A stretch of DNA of 34,715 nucleotides from NCBI GenBank assembly GCA_045617625.1, contig JAZLJA010000054.1:1-34715 (forward strand), written 5' to 3'. This DNA is from Firm-04 sp045617625. GTDB lineage: Bacteria; Bacillota; Clostridia; Oscillospirales; Ruminococcaceae. Under the pieces are notes generated by a model that searched no databases, was not told where the DNA came from, and was given only the letters and a program-made list of their open reading frames with translations. Position numbers and translations under genes: made by a program. How positions within the stretch are numbered: position 1 is the stretch's first letter; each line of letters begins with the position of its first letter. Positions 24,203 to 31,785 of this stretch are shown here, in pieces.

Positions 24203-24834
24203 ACAGAACAAAGCAATCCGTCAATGATATATCCGAATACGGACTGCATATTAGGGAGTGCAGTTTTCGGTTCGGATTCCGACACACCCACGGCGGATGA
24301 TAGAATGCTTCCCCGATTGCTTCGCTTCTGACGACACAATGGCGGCGTTTCTGCTGCGGGTTCGTCCACCCGCGGAACGTGTAGTGATCCGGCCGTCAAA
24401 TTTGAATCGGAAAGGTCGTGTGAGTCCAATGGATACGGAATCAGTGAACCCAACCATTGACAGCGGCTTCCTGACAGATTCATCTGTGCAGCAGAGCAGG
24501 GATATCGACTGAACGAACCCCATCCTTCGGTTTCCGTTCGGCAACCTGCACTTCCATCATGGAAAACGCACAGCCTGAACCGCAGAGGAAACCCTTTACG
24601 TAAGTTTGGGAGCCCGCTTAAATGTACAGTCTAGGGCATAAGTGAAATGCCATTTTTTCAGAAAAGCGTCAATGGCGTGAACGGGGAAGAGATATGCGTC
24701 CCATGGGAGCGAGTCTCCCGCTACGACCATTATGGTCTGAATATATAGAGAGAGGAATTATAAACTGACGCTTATCACCGAAAATTGAATACACAATGGG
24801 GAGAATCCGATGAAGGGTTCTCCCCTTTGCTTTT
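24203..24834 (+). ncRNA. Large structured noncoding RNA, family not identified
   Basis: About 630 nt lie between a consensus promoter and an intrinsic terminator with no credible ORF: the open frames are under 100 codons, lack ribosome sites and show no protein-like composition. Many local stems are visible: ACTGCA/TGCAGT (24243-24264), GCGGGT/ACCCGC (24356-24373), ACAGA/TCTGT (24474-24487), TTCCA/TGGAA (24552-24564), GGCAT/ATGCC (24635-24651), GGGAG/CTCCC (24705-24719) and GACCA/TGGTC (24725-24737). The last two sit inside a longer-range AAGCGTCA/TGACGCTT helix (24664-24671 with 24766-24773). I do not recognise tmRNA, RNase P, SRP, group II intron or T-box signatures. Size and setting resemble ornate large RNAs such as ROOL or OLE, but I cannot assign it. 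Confidence 0.75.
24798..24834 (+). terminator. Terminator of the structured RNA
   Basis: Stem GGGGAGAA (24798-24805) with TTCTCCCC (24818-24825), then TTTGCTTTTC. Confidence 0.85.
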
Positions 24835-24878
24835 CATAGATAAGTTGCTGCGGCATAAGAGAAAACATCATTTTTTGC

Positions 24879-24907
24879 TTGACAGAATGCCGAAAAAACG
24901 GTATAAT
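24879..24907 (+). promoter_or_regulatory. Promoter of membrane-protein gene
   Basis: TTGACA (24879-24884), 17 nt, TATAAT (24902-24907), roughly 95 nt ahead of the start. Confidence 0.85.
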
Positions 24908-25001
24908 GTGAAGTGTGTGTACTGTTCGGATTTTTCCGCTGTGAAACAGTCACAGAGAATCACCAAAGCAGAATGGATTCAGCGAATGATGTGTGAAAAC
25001 G

Positions 25002-25550
25002 ATGGGTGAAAAAACGAAAAAAAAGTCCGCACGCAAAAGCTATCGTGTGGCATTGGGCGGCATCGTGGCTGGCATTTGCCTCATGACGATGTTTCTGACA
25101 GGTGTGCTGCCTGCGCTGTATATCGCCGCGCCGATGGCAGCAGGTGTGCTGCTGATGATACTGGTCGAGGAAGTATCGGTGGGCTGGGCATTGCTGACGT
25201 ATGTGGCGGTGTCGATGCTTTCTTTGGTGGTGACGTATGATAAGGAAGCGTCACTGATGTTTATTCTGTTTTTCGGATACTATCCGATATTGCGGCCCTA
25301 TGGGATGAAGCTGCCGAAAGTATTGCGGGCTGGATGGAAAACAGTGCTGTTCAACGGATTTCTGGTAATCGACTACTGGATGACGGTGTATGTGCTGGGG
25401 CTGCCGACGTTTGAAGATGATAAACTGTGGATGCTGCTGGCACTGATGGTGATCGCAAACACGGTATTTTTCATATATGACGGCGTGCTTGACAAGATGG
25501 GATGGTTTATCCACAAGGTGTTTTTGCCGAGGGTGCTTGGGAAGAAATAA
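25002..25550 (+). CDS. Five- to six-TM membrane protein, ECF S-component-like
   Basis: A protein of about 182 residues with a basic N-terminus (MGEKTKKKSARKSYR) and five or six hydrophobic segments: VALGGIVAGICLMTMFLTGV, LYIAAPMAAGVLLMILV, WALLTYVAVSMLSLVVTY, a FILFFGYYPILRPYG loop, VLFNGFLVIDYWMTVYV and LWMLLALMVIANTVFFIY. The layout, and the KEASLMFILFFGYYP stretch, match a common clostridial membrane protein family resembling the substrate-binding S units of ECF transporters. The function is unproven. The start could also be GTG 24993; neither has a good ribosome site. Confidence 0.75.
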   Translation: MGEKTKKKSARKSYRVALGGIVAGICLMTMFLTGVLPALYIAAPMAAGVLLMILVEEVSVGWALLTYVAVSMLSLVVTYDKEASLMFILFFGYYPILRPYGMKLPKVLRAGWKTVLFNGFLVIDYWMTVYVLGLPTFEDDKLWMLLALMVIANTVFFIYDGVLDKMGWFIHKVFLPRVLGKK

Positions 25551-25553
25551 CGT

Positions 25554-25599
25554 GCCTGCGGCGAGTTGGATTGCGGGTCTCTCCCCATGTCCCGCAGGC
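25554..25599 (+). other. Hairpin between membrane-protein gene and aspS
   Basis: An 8-bp stem (GCCTGCGG at 25554-25561 with CCGCAGGC at 25592-25599) lies just after the membrane-protein stop. There is no T-run, so terminator function is doubtful. No T-box consensus and no convincing promoter was found before aspS, so aspS may be read from 24879. Confidence 0.35.
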
Positions 25600-25661
25600 G
25601 AAACACGCTCCGAACCCCAATCTGCAAACGCAGAAACTTATATATTCAGGAGGAACTTAAA

Positions 25662-27437
25662 ATGGACAATATGCAGGGAATGAAGCGCACGCATTATTGC
25701 GGCGAAGTGCTGGAAGCAGGCAAGACCGTCGTTGTCGGCGGCTTCTGCGACACTGTCCGCGATAAGGGCGGCATCATCTTCATTGTTTTGCGTGACCGTA
25801 CAGGTGTGGTGCAGCTGACGTTCGACGACACCACCGACAGAGCCGTATTTGAAAAGGCAGCGTCCTGCCGCAGTGAATATGTCGTGCTGGCAAAGGGCGA
25901 AGTCAGAGAACGTGAAAGCAAAAACTTCAAGATCCCGACAGGTCAGGTGGAGATCTATGTCACCGAACTGCGGATCCTTGCAAAAGCAAAGACACCTCCG
26001 TTTGAGATCACTGCCGAGACAAAGGTCAACGAGGAACTGCGCCTCAAATATCGCTATCTCGACCTGCGCCGTGCGCCGCTGCAGCAGAATCTGATCCTGC
26101 GCCACAAGATCGCACAGTGCGCCCGTCAGTATTTCTACGAGAACGGATTCCTTGAGATCGAAACGCCCATGATGATGAAATCCACCCCCGAGGGCGCACG
26201 CGATTATCTCGTGCCTTCGAGAGTACATCACGGCGAATTTTACGCGCTGCCGCAGTCGCCGCAGATCTATAAGCAGCTTTTGATGGTCGCAGGCTATGAC
26301 CGCTATATCCAGCTTGCACGCTGCTTCCGTGATGAGGATCTGCGTGCTGACCGTCAGCCCGAGTTTACCCAGATCGACCTTGAAATGTCGTTTGTCGATG
26401 TGGATGACATTCTGGATGTCACCGAGGGCTTCCTCATTCGCCTGTGGCACGATGTCATGGGCAAGGAACTCAACGTGCCGCTGCAGCGCCTGACTTATAC
26501 CGACGCAATGAACCGTTATGGTTCCGATAAGCCCGACACCCGCTTTGCAATGGAATTGCAGGATGTTTCCGAGATCGTGAAGAACATGGAATTCCCCGTG
26601 TTTGCAAATGCACTTGCCGATGGCGGCACTGTGCGCTGCATCGTGGCAAAAGATGCGGCAAAAACGCTCACCCGCAAGGAAATCGACAAGCTGACGGAAA
26701 TGGTCAAGGGCATCGGTGCAAAGGGCATGGCTTACATCCGCTGGATGGATGCGGAACCCGCCTGCTCGTTCGGAAAGTTCCTGAAAGACGGCGAATTGCA
26801 GTCGATTTTGAACGCTGTGGACGCAAAGCAGGGCGATGTGGTGATGTTCATCGCCGACAAGGTTTCCGTGACACTGCCTGTGCTGGGTGCGCTGCGTAAT
26901 CAGGTGGCACGTCAGCTCGACCTCATTCCCGTGGGCGTGTATAATTTCCTGTGGATCACCGAATTCCCGTTCTTTGAAAAGGATGAGGAAACGGGCGAAT
27001 GGCTTGCGATGCATCACCCGTTCACCATGCCGATGGACGAGTGCCTGCAATATCTGGACACGGCACCTGAAAAGGTGTTTGCAAAGGCATATGATCTGGT
27101 GCTGAACGGCACGGAGCTTTGCTCGGGTTCGATCCGTATTACGGATTATGAATTGCAGCAGAAAATGTTTGAATCGCTGGGACTGACTGCGGAGGAGATC
27201 GAGGCAAAATTCGGATTTCTGGTGCAGGCATATCAGTATGGCGCACCGCCTCACGGTGGTCTGGGCATCGGCCTTGACCGTTTGACGATGACACTGGCAC
27301 AGGCAGAAAGTCTGAAAGATGTGGTGGCGTTCCCGAAGGTGCAGAATGCAAGAGAACTGATGAGCGGCTGTCCGTCGCCTGTTGCACAGGCTGATCTGGA
27401 TGTGCTGGCAATCAAAACCGTGACGCCGGAGAATTGA
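25662..27437 (+). CDS. aspS: Aspartate-tRNA ligase
   Basis: A 591-residue class II aminoacyl-tRNA synthetase of bacterial type that charges tRNA-Asp. An N-terminal OB-fold anticodon-binding domain (about 1-110: GEVLEAGKTVVVGGFCDTVR) is followed by class II motif 2, RCFRDEDLRADRQPEFTQID. The bacterial-specific GAD insertion lies around 290-410. Motif 3 is GGLGIGLDRLTM near the C-terminus. ATG 25662 follows AGGAGG by 7 nt; the frame upstream to 25566 is not used. Whether it is discriminating or also charges tRNA-Asn cannot be read here. tRNA-Asp itself is encoded at 3137-3210. Confidence 0.97.
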   Translation: MDNMQGMKRTHYCGEVLEAGKTVVVGGFCDTVRDKGGIIFIVLRDRTGVVQLTFDDTTDRAVFEKAASCRSEYVVLAKGEVRERESKNFKIPTGQVEIYVTELRILAKAKTPPFEITAETKVNEELRLKYRYLDLRRAPLQQNLILRHKIAQCARQYFYENGFLEIETPMMMKSTPEGARDYLVPSRVHHGEFYALPQSPQIYKQLLMVAGYDRYIQLARCFRDEDLRADRQPEFTQIDLEMSFVDVDDILDVTEGFLIRLWHDVMGKELNVPLQRLTYTDAMNRYGSDKPDTRFAMELQDVSEIVKNMEFPVFANALADGGTVRCIVAKDAAKTLTRKEIDKLTEMVKGIGAKGMAYIRWMDAEPACSFGKFLKDGELQSILNAVDAKQGDVVMFIADKVSVTLPVLGALRNQVARQLDLIPVGVYNFLWITEFPFFEKDEETGEWLAMHHPFTMPMDECLQYLDTAPEKVFAKAYDLVLNGTELCSGSIRITDYELQQKMFESLGLTAEEIEAKFGFLVQAYQYGAPPHGGLGIGLDRLTMTLAQAESLKDVVAFPKVQNARELMSGCPSPVAQADLDVLAIKTVTPEN

Positions 27438-27446
27438 TCATGAATC

Positions 27447-27505
27447 ATGGGGACGCTGTCTCCAACCAACTCCCAAAGAGATCGTATCCCTTTGGGAGAC
27501 CATTA
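27447..27505. repeat. Intergenic imperfect-palindrome repeat, copy A
   Basis: About 59 bp beginning ATGGGGACGC directly after aspS, containing a 9-bp stem CTCCCAAAG/CTTTGGGAG with an 11-nt loop. It aligns along its length with copy B at 30288-30345: shared words are ATGGG, CCAA, CAAAG, TATCC, TTTGG and AT.AT, in the same order with the same spacing. Confidence 0.6.
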
Positions 27506-27542
27506 TATAAGTGTACCGAAAATCATGAAAGAGGGGAAGATC

Positions 27543-28604
27543 ATGACAGTCGATGAACTGATGACAAAAGTGAAAAGCGAAATGACAGGCGATGTTCAGA
27601 CGGATATTCACTACATCAACGCACTCGCCGAGAAAATGAAGCGCGAAGATAATGCCGCAGAACTCTGCTCGGCACTTGCTGACTATGCTTATACGATCCT
27701 GCCTGATAAGCAGAAAAAATATATGTATGAAGCGACGTTCGTGCGCGATATGCGTATGGACAAGGCGTTTCATGAGGCGATGACCATGCTCGAAAACGGC
27801 AAACTCGATGACGCCGAACAGCTCCTTTTCGAGATCTCAGAGGTCATTCGCGTCCACTTTGAGGAAAGCGAACGCAAATTCTTCAGCTTCCGCAATCCGT
27901 TCGAGTTCCATCTGTATCAGCACTTCTATCCGAACTCGAAAGAATGCGAACGCGCTCCGTTTGACTTCGCACACTATCTGACCATGTACGGCTATGTGCT
28001 GCTCGAAAAACACGAGCTGGTAAAAGCTGCAAAAACCGTCGAGCGCGGCATTCGCTTCAACCCCGTGTGCGCCGATTTCCGCTTTGAACTTGCCGAGATC
28101 TGCAAAATGGGCGGCGACCCCAACACGCTCCTGCGCGTCAATCAGGACACCCTGCGCGTTTGCACCACCGCAGACCGTATCGCCAGAACCCTTTGCAACA
28201 TGGGCTATTTCTGCAACATGATCGGCGATCTGCAGTCGGCTGCCGTGTTCTATTTTGAAAGCATCCGCTTCATGCCCAGCAAAGCCGTGGAGTTTGAATT
28301 GCAGGATGTTGTGCGGCATATCAACAGCATCGGCGAGAAATTCAACCCGCCCACACAGGGGCAGATCCTCGACACTTATCAGAAATACGGGCTTCAGCCC
28401 CCGCCAAACGATGAGGTCGTTGAACTTGCGCTGACACTGGCAAAATCTGCGTCCGAATACGGCAGACCCGAACTGGAAGGCTTGTTCTACCGCGTCGCTT
28501 ACGATCTGACCAACGAGCCGAAATTCAAGGAAGCCATCGACCGCGTGGATGCAAAGCTTGGTTATCAGGCTGCGGAGAACTTGAAAAATGGCGTACAAGA
28601 GTAA
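27543..28604 (+). CDS. Uncharacterised helical protein, TPR-like
   Basis: A 353-residue soluble protein rich in paired helices, with no signal peptide or TM. The stretches AFHEAMTMLENGKLDDAEQL, YVLLEKHELVKAAKTVERGI and YFCNMIGDLQSAAVFYFESI look like tetratricopeptide-type helix pairs (G/A-x-x-x-A-x-x-x-Y/F spacing), so a protein-protein interaction scaffold is plausible. No catalytic motif was seen. ATG 27543 has GAGGGG about 8 nt upstream. The end overlaps the next gene by 17 nt, so the two are probably translated together, and a joint role is likely but unknown. Confidence 0.75.
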   Translation: MTVDELMTKVKSEMTGDVQTDIHYINALAEKMKREDNAAELCSALADYAYTILPDKQKKYMYEATFVRDMRMDKAFHEAMTMLENGKLDDAEQLLFEISEVIRVHFEESERKFFSFRNPFEFHLYQHFYPNSKECERAPFDFAHYLTMYGYVLLEKHELVKAAKTVERGIRFNPVCADFRFELAEICKMGGDPNTLLRVNQDTLRVCTTADRIARTLCNMGYFCNMIGDLQSAAVFYFESIRFMPSKAVEFELQDVVRHINSIGEKFNPPTQGQILDTYQKYGLQPPPNDEVVELALTLAKSASEYGRPELEGLFYRVAYDLTNEPKFKEAIDRVDAKLGYQAAENLKNGVQE

Positions 28605-29247
28605 GGAAGTCACCGCAGAGCAGCTGCGCAAGGCGGTGCGTCACAAGAATCGCGGACACTTTCTGGGCGATATCGGTGTGATGCTGCTTGGCATGGCGTT
28701 CATCTTCTTTGCGTGGTATGAGTATAAATATGAGCAATCGGTGTTTTACGGGATTCTGGGCATCTGTGGGGGTGTTTTTTTCATCTTCATGGCTATTTCG
28801 CTGATTCCCGATCACTGGCGTGCGTATCGTGACACGGAAAATGTGCGGCTGTTTCTGAAATACGGCAGCGCAGAAACGCTGGCGGCGCACATCACGGAGG
28901 GCATCTCAAATCGCATCATTGAGAATGACAAGGTGCTGATCACCGAGAAATTCATCATGCGCAACGATGATTTTGAGAGTTATATGCCGTATGAATCGGT
29001 GCTGTGGATCTATAAGAAAACGCATTCGACGAACGGGCTCAAGGATGGTGTGTTCCTGACGGCGCATGACGAATTCGGGGACAGTTTCGATTATCCGTTC
29101 AAGCTTGGGAAAAAGCACGTTTCCGAGCTGGAGAATGCGATCAAGACGGTTGCGGAGAAATGTCCGCGGGCTGTCGTCGGATTTTCGCAGGCGAATCGGC
29201 AATACGCGGCGGAGAACAAGAAAGCATTGTCTTCGATGGAGCGATAA
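28588..29247 (+). CDS. Two-TM membrane protein, possible PH-like domain
   Basis: A 219-residue protein with a basic N-terminus and two TM segments (about 30-46 FLGDIGVMLLGMAFIFFAW and 52-71 VFYGILGICGGVFFIFMAIS). The following soluble region of about 140 residues includes VLITEKFIMRNDDFESYMPY and ESVLWIYKKTH, similar in pattern to YcxB/bPH-like domains (tentative). It starts inside the previous gene (17-nt overlap, GGAG about 10 nt before ATG). Function unknown. Confidence 0.75.
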   Translation: MAYKSKEVTAEQLRKAVRHKNRGHFLGDIGVMLLGMAFIFFAWYEYKYEQSVFYGILGICGGVFFIFMAISLIPDHWRAYRDTENVRLFLKYGSAETLAAHITEGISNRIIENDKVLITEKFIMRNDDFESYMPYESVLWIYKKTHSTNGLKDGVFLTAHDEFGDSFDYPFKLGKKHVSELENAIKTVAEKCPRAVVGFSQANRQYAAENKKALSSMER

Positions 29248-29273
29248 GATTGCTGTGTACCGTTTCCAAATCA

Positions 29274-29311
29274 CGGCGGCAGCCCTTGCCTTGACAGACC
29301 GCCGCCGCTTT
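29274..29311 (+). terminator. Possible weak terminator
   Basis: A 7-bp GC stem (CGGCGGC at 29274-29280 with GCCGCCG at 29301-29307), a 20-nt loop and only CTTTAT after it, 27 nt past the membrane-protein stop. The rest of 29312-29521 shows no gene or clear promoter. Confidence 0.35.
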
Positions 29312-29521
29312 ATCCCAAACAGCCCGCCGCGTGAAATCCCAAAACAAAAGCTGATTCACGGATAACCCGCGGCGGATGATTCGTCGCATTGGGTCATCAC
29401 TTTTGCTCTGCATACGGTCATGCGTGCGCTGCTGCTCTCCTAGTATATGCAGATTTTTTCAAAATGCACGCCAAAGTCTCAAAAACATTCCGACTTTTTT
29501 CTTGGCGAAAGGATGCTTTTC

Positions 29522-30274
29522 ATGACCGATGATCTCATCAAGCGCCGCTTTGCCGATCTTGCAAATCAAGCCGACAAACGTACGATATACACATTCACCG
29601 ATTTCCTCACCGAAGCCGAAATTTCTGATTTCTATGCGGTTTTACCATCGCTCCCAAATGTCGGCTATGCCGTGTGGGGCGGCTTTGACGGTGCAGAACG
29701 TAAAATGCTGCGCTTCGGTTCACCTGATTTTCTCGGCTATGAACAGGATTTTCCGATCGTCTGCCTTGCCGTCAGTCCGCTGCAGGCAAAATTCGCCGAT
29801 ACCCTCACGCACCGCGATTTTCTCGGTGCGCTGATGCATCTCGGCATTGAGCGGCAGGAAATCGGGGACATTCTCGTGCAGGAAAAAAGTGCATATGTGT
29901 TCTGCACCGAAAAAATGGCGGATTATATCTGCCGCGAACTGCAAACCGTGCGGCATACGAGTGTCAAATGCACGGCGGCGGAAACTGTGCCGGATGCTGC
30001 GATCAATCACACCGAACCTGTTGACATTCAGGCTGCTTCCGAGCGTGCCGACGGTATCATTGCCAAGCTTTACCGCATTTCACGCAGCGAATGCAGTGTA
30101 CTGTTCACGGCGGAGCGTGTGTTTGTCAACGGGCGAGCCGTGAACAATTCGGCTGCCGTTTTGAAAAGCGGCGATACTGTTTCGGTGCGCGGTTTCGGAA
30201 AATTTCGCTATGCAGGTGTGCAGGGCACCACACGCAAGGGAAATCTGGTGCTGCACATCGAGAAATTTGCATGA
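29522..30274 (+). CDS. ylmH: YlmH-type S4 RNA-binding protein
   Basis: A 250-residue protein matching YlmH, a conserved Gram-positive RNA-binding protein linked to ribosome function. The N-terminal domain is KRTIYTFTDFLTEAEISDFY ... VGYAVWGGFDGAERKMLRFG. The middle domain has the typical FLGALMHLGIERQEIGDILV. The C-terminal S4 domain is SRSECSVLFTAERVFVNGRA ... LKSGDTVSVRGFGKFRY (about 180-240). ATG 29522 has AAAGGA about 8 nt upstream; in-frame ATG 29513 and 29447 are less well placed. In bacilli the gene sits in the sepF-divIVA division cluster; here it stands apart. A fragment similar to its 5' end occurs at 30362-30439. Confidence 0.9.
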   Translation: MTDDLIKRRFADLANQADKRTIYTFTDFLTEAEISDFYAVLPSLPNVGYAVWGGFDGAERKMLRFGSPDFLGYEQDFPIVCLAVSPLQAKFADTLTHRDFLGALMHLGIERQEIGDILVQEKSAYVFCTEKMADYICRELQTVRHTSVKCTAAETVPDAAINHTEPVDIQAASERADGIIAKLYRISRSECSVLFTAERVFVNGRAVNNSAAVLKSGDTVSVRGFGKFRYAGVQGTTRKGNLVLHIEKFA

Positions 30275-30287
30275 AGTCGGGATTATA

Positions 30288-30345
30288 ATGGGAGCACCGT
30301 TCCCAAGCACCTGTCAAAGGGCTCCTATCCTTTTGGAATTCTATC
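30288..30345. repeat. Intergenic imperfect-palindrome repeat, copy B
   Basis: About 58 bp beginning ATGGGAGCACCG, 13 nt after the ylmH stop, with CAAAGG...CCTTTTGG arms. It aligns with copy A at 27447-27505 at roughly two thirds of positions. Confidence 0.6.
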
Positions 30346-30361
30346 ATCATCGGCGGGAGTG

Positions 30362-30439
30362 CGGGCGATATCCACGTTCACCGATATCTTCACTGAAGCC
30401 GAAATCTCCGCTTTTTTTGACTTTTCCCATCGGTTATGA
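30362..30439 (+). pseudogene. Fragment of a second ylmH copy
   Basis: This stretch translates as RAISTFTDIFTEAEISAFFD and then FSHRL and stop. It matches residues 19-38 of the intact ylmH-like gene (RTIYTFTDFLTEAEISDFYA) in protein and in most bases (source near 29578-29637). No start, ribosome site or remaining domains are present. The -35 and spacer of the next gene's promoter lie inside it. Confidence 0.75.
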
Positions 30440-30445
30440 TACAAT
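30417..30445 (+). promoter_or_regulatory. Promoter of small membrane-protein gene
   Basis: TTGACT (30417-30422), 17 nt, TACAAT (30440-30445), overlapping the ylmH fragment. Confidence 0.75.
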
Positions 30446-30489
30446 AAATGAAAAAACACGGCAGCAGTCTGCCGCGAAAGGAGAATCAC

Positions 30490-30924
30490 ATGGATGAATC
30501 AAACAATAAGTCCATCCTGTACGGCTGCGGCGCGGCTTTCCTCGGGTGGGGCGTGCAAACCGCCGTTGATGCACTTGACGAACTGGTTCTGGATTCGTCA
30601 TTTTCATTACTTACACTCTTTTTGTTTCCGCTGTTCATGCTGATTTGGTATATCAAACATTACATCAAGCAGCACCCAAGCGCGAAAAAACTGCGCCTTT
30701 GGTTTCTGGGCTATACGATCATGTTCGCTGTGCTTGGTTTCATCATCGGCTGGCTTATGGATCAAGGTGTCTTTATTCCGCAGCACACGAATCACGAAAC
30801 AATCGATTTCAACGGTGCCGAATACGTCTGGTTTCCGTGGACGGGATATGTGGGCTTTGTGGTGCTTTGCATCGTGTTCCATATCATCTATGGAATTGTC
30901 GGAAAACGAAAAGGGCACAAATAA
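30490..30924 (+). CDS. Small membrane protein, three TM segments
   Basis: A 144-residue protein not recognised as any named family. The hydrophobic stretches are FSLLTLFLFPLFMLIWYIKH (about 38-57), LWFLGYTIMFAVLGFIIGWL (about 70-89) and GYVGFVVLCIVFHIIYGIVG (about 118-137). The first ~30 residues (YGCGAAFLGWGVQTAVDALD) may be a weaker fourth helix. AAAGGAG lies 6-8 nt before ATG 30490. It has its own promoter and terminator, so it is a single-gene unit. Confidence 0.75.
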   Translation: MDESNNKSILYGCGAAFLGWGVQTAVDALDELVLDSSFSLLTLFLFPLFMLIWYIKHYIKQHPSAKKLRLWFLGYTIMFAVLGFIIGWLMDQGVFIPQHTNHETIDFNGAEYVWFPWTGYVGFVVLCIVFHIIYGIVGKRKGHK

Positions 30925-30943
30925 TTGATGTGTGGATACAATC

Positions 30944-30987
30944 CGAGGCAGCATCACAGCATAGCCGTGATGTTGCCTCGTTTCTTT
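30944..30987 (+). terminator. Terminator of small membrane-protein gene
   Basis: A 14-bp stem with one G-T wobble (CGAGGCAGCATCAC from 30944, GTGATGTTGCCTCG to 30980), then TTTCTTTATT. Confidence 0.9.
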
Positions 30988-31029
30988 ATTACAGCAGAGA
31001 GATTCGATCATGCACAAAAAATTCTATTC

Positions 31030-31173
31030 AAAAAACAAAGATTTCTTTCCGCTTTCGTACTTATGAGGTGAAGACGTCCTGAACCTCTCACCCAAGCGCA
31101 GATCCACCCCACAAAAAAACGAGAAAAAAACAAAGATTCCCAAAACAAATCGTACTCATAGGATGAGGACGTC
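31030..31173 (+). promoter_or_regulatory. Tandem duplicated ECF promoter element
   Basis: Two copies exactly 95 bp apart. AAAAAACAAAGATT is at 31030-31043 and 31125-31138, TCGTAC at 31055-31060 and 31150-31155, and GACGTC at 31073-31078 and 31168-31173. Between TCGTAC and GACGTC both read like TNATRGGRTGAR. The second copy ends 25 nt before the sigma start. The CGTAC/GACGTC part also precedes the paralogous sigma at 2783 with identical spacing. CGTAC fits an ECF -10 and the A-rich word could be the -35 region; this assignment is inferred. Confidence 0.7.
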
Positions 31174-31198
31174 AAATCAAATTACGGAGGCTGAAATT

Positions 31199-31762
31199 AT
31201 GGAAGACAGCGAAATCTTACTGCAACTTTCGGAGCGCAGACAAACCGCTATCGAAAATATGCTTTCCAAATACGGCAAACTTTGCAAACAGATCGCGGGC
31301 AATATGCTCAAATCACACGAGGATGTCGAAGAAGTCGTCAACGACACGCTTCTGACGGCATGGAACCGCATCCCGCCCGAGACTCCGAGCTTTCTGGGCG
31401 CATTTCTCTGCAAGATCACGAGAAACCTGTCGCTCAAAAAAATCGAATACAACACCGCAGAGAAACGTCAGGGCAACCTCGACGCACTGCCGATCGACGA
31501 GCTTGCCGAAACCCTCTGCACCGCGCAGGAATCCCCCAATGAGGCGTGCGATGCAAGTGAACTGAGCAAATGCATCAGTGATTTCCTCCGCACACAAAAA
31601 GTGCAAAACCGCAAAATCTTCCTGCGCCGCTATTTCGCAGGGGAAAGCGTCAAAGAAATCGCCGAAGATTTCGATATGTCTGAAAATAATGTATCGGGCA
31701 GTCTGCTGCGCACGAGAAAAAAGCTTGCCGAATATCTGAACGAAAACGGATTTTCGATTTGA
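31199..31762 (+). CDS. ECF-type RNA polymerase sigma factor (second copy)
   Basis: A 187-residue paralogue of the sigma at 2214-2783. Region 2 contains QIAGNMLKSHEDVEEVVNDT and the same TAWNRIPPETP word; region 4 contains RRYFAGESVKEIAEDFDMSE and LLRTRKKLAEYL. ATG 31199 has CGGAGG 8 nt upstream; the frame extending to 31163 runs through the promoter repeat and is not the start. The membrane partner follows after 23 nt. The near identity of the DNA-binding parts of the two sigmas, with matching upstream motifs, suggests that they recognise the same or overlapping promoters. Confidence 0.9.
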   Translation: MEDSEILLQLSERRQTAIENMLSKYGKLCKQIAGNMLKSHEDVEEVVNDTLLTAWNRIPPETPSFLGAFLCKITRNLSLKKIEYNTAEKRQGNLDALPIDELAETLCTAQESPNEACDASELSKCISDFLRTQKVQNRKIFLRRYFAGESVKEIAEDFDMSENNVSGSLLRTRKKLAEYLNENGFSI

Positions 31763-31785
31763 ATTTACGGAAAGGATGAATGAGC

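Noticed and set aside
24190..24544. Small ORFs (84-97 codons, both strands) in the large RNA region
   Set aside because: No Shine-Dalgarno, no recognisable protein pattern, and they overlap strong RNA hairpins.
24785..25009. 74-codon frame before the membrane-protein gene
   Set aside because: It spans the RNA terminator and the next promoter, and has no ribosome site.
25551..25661. T-box or other riboswitch ahead of aspS
   Set aside because: No GGGTGG-type T-box sequence, no antiterminator/terminator pair; only one hairpin without T-run.
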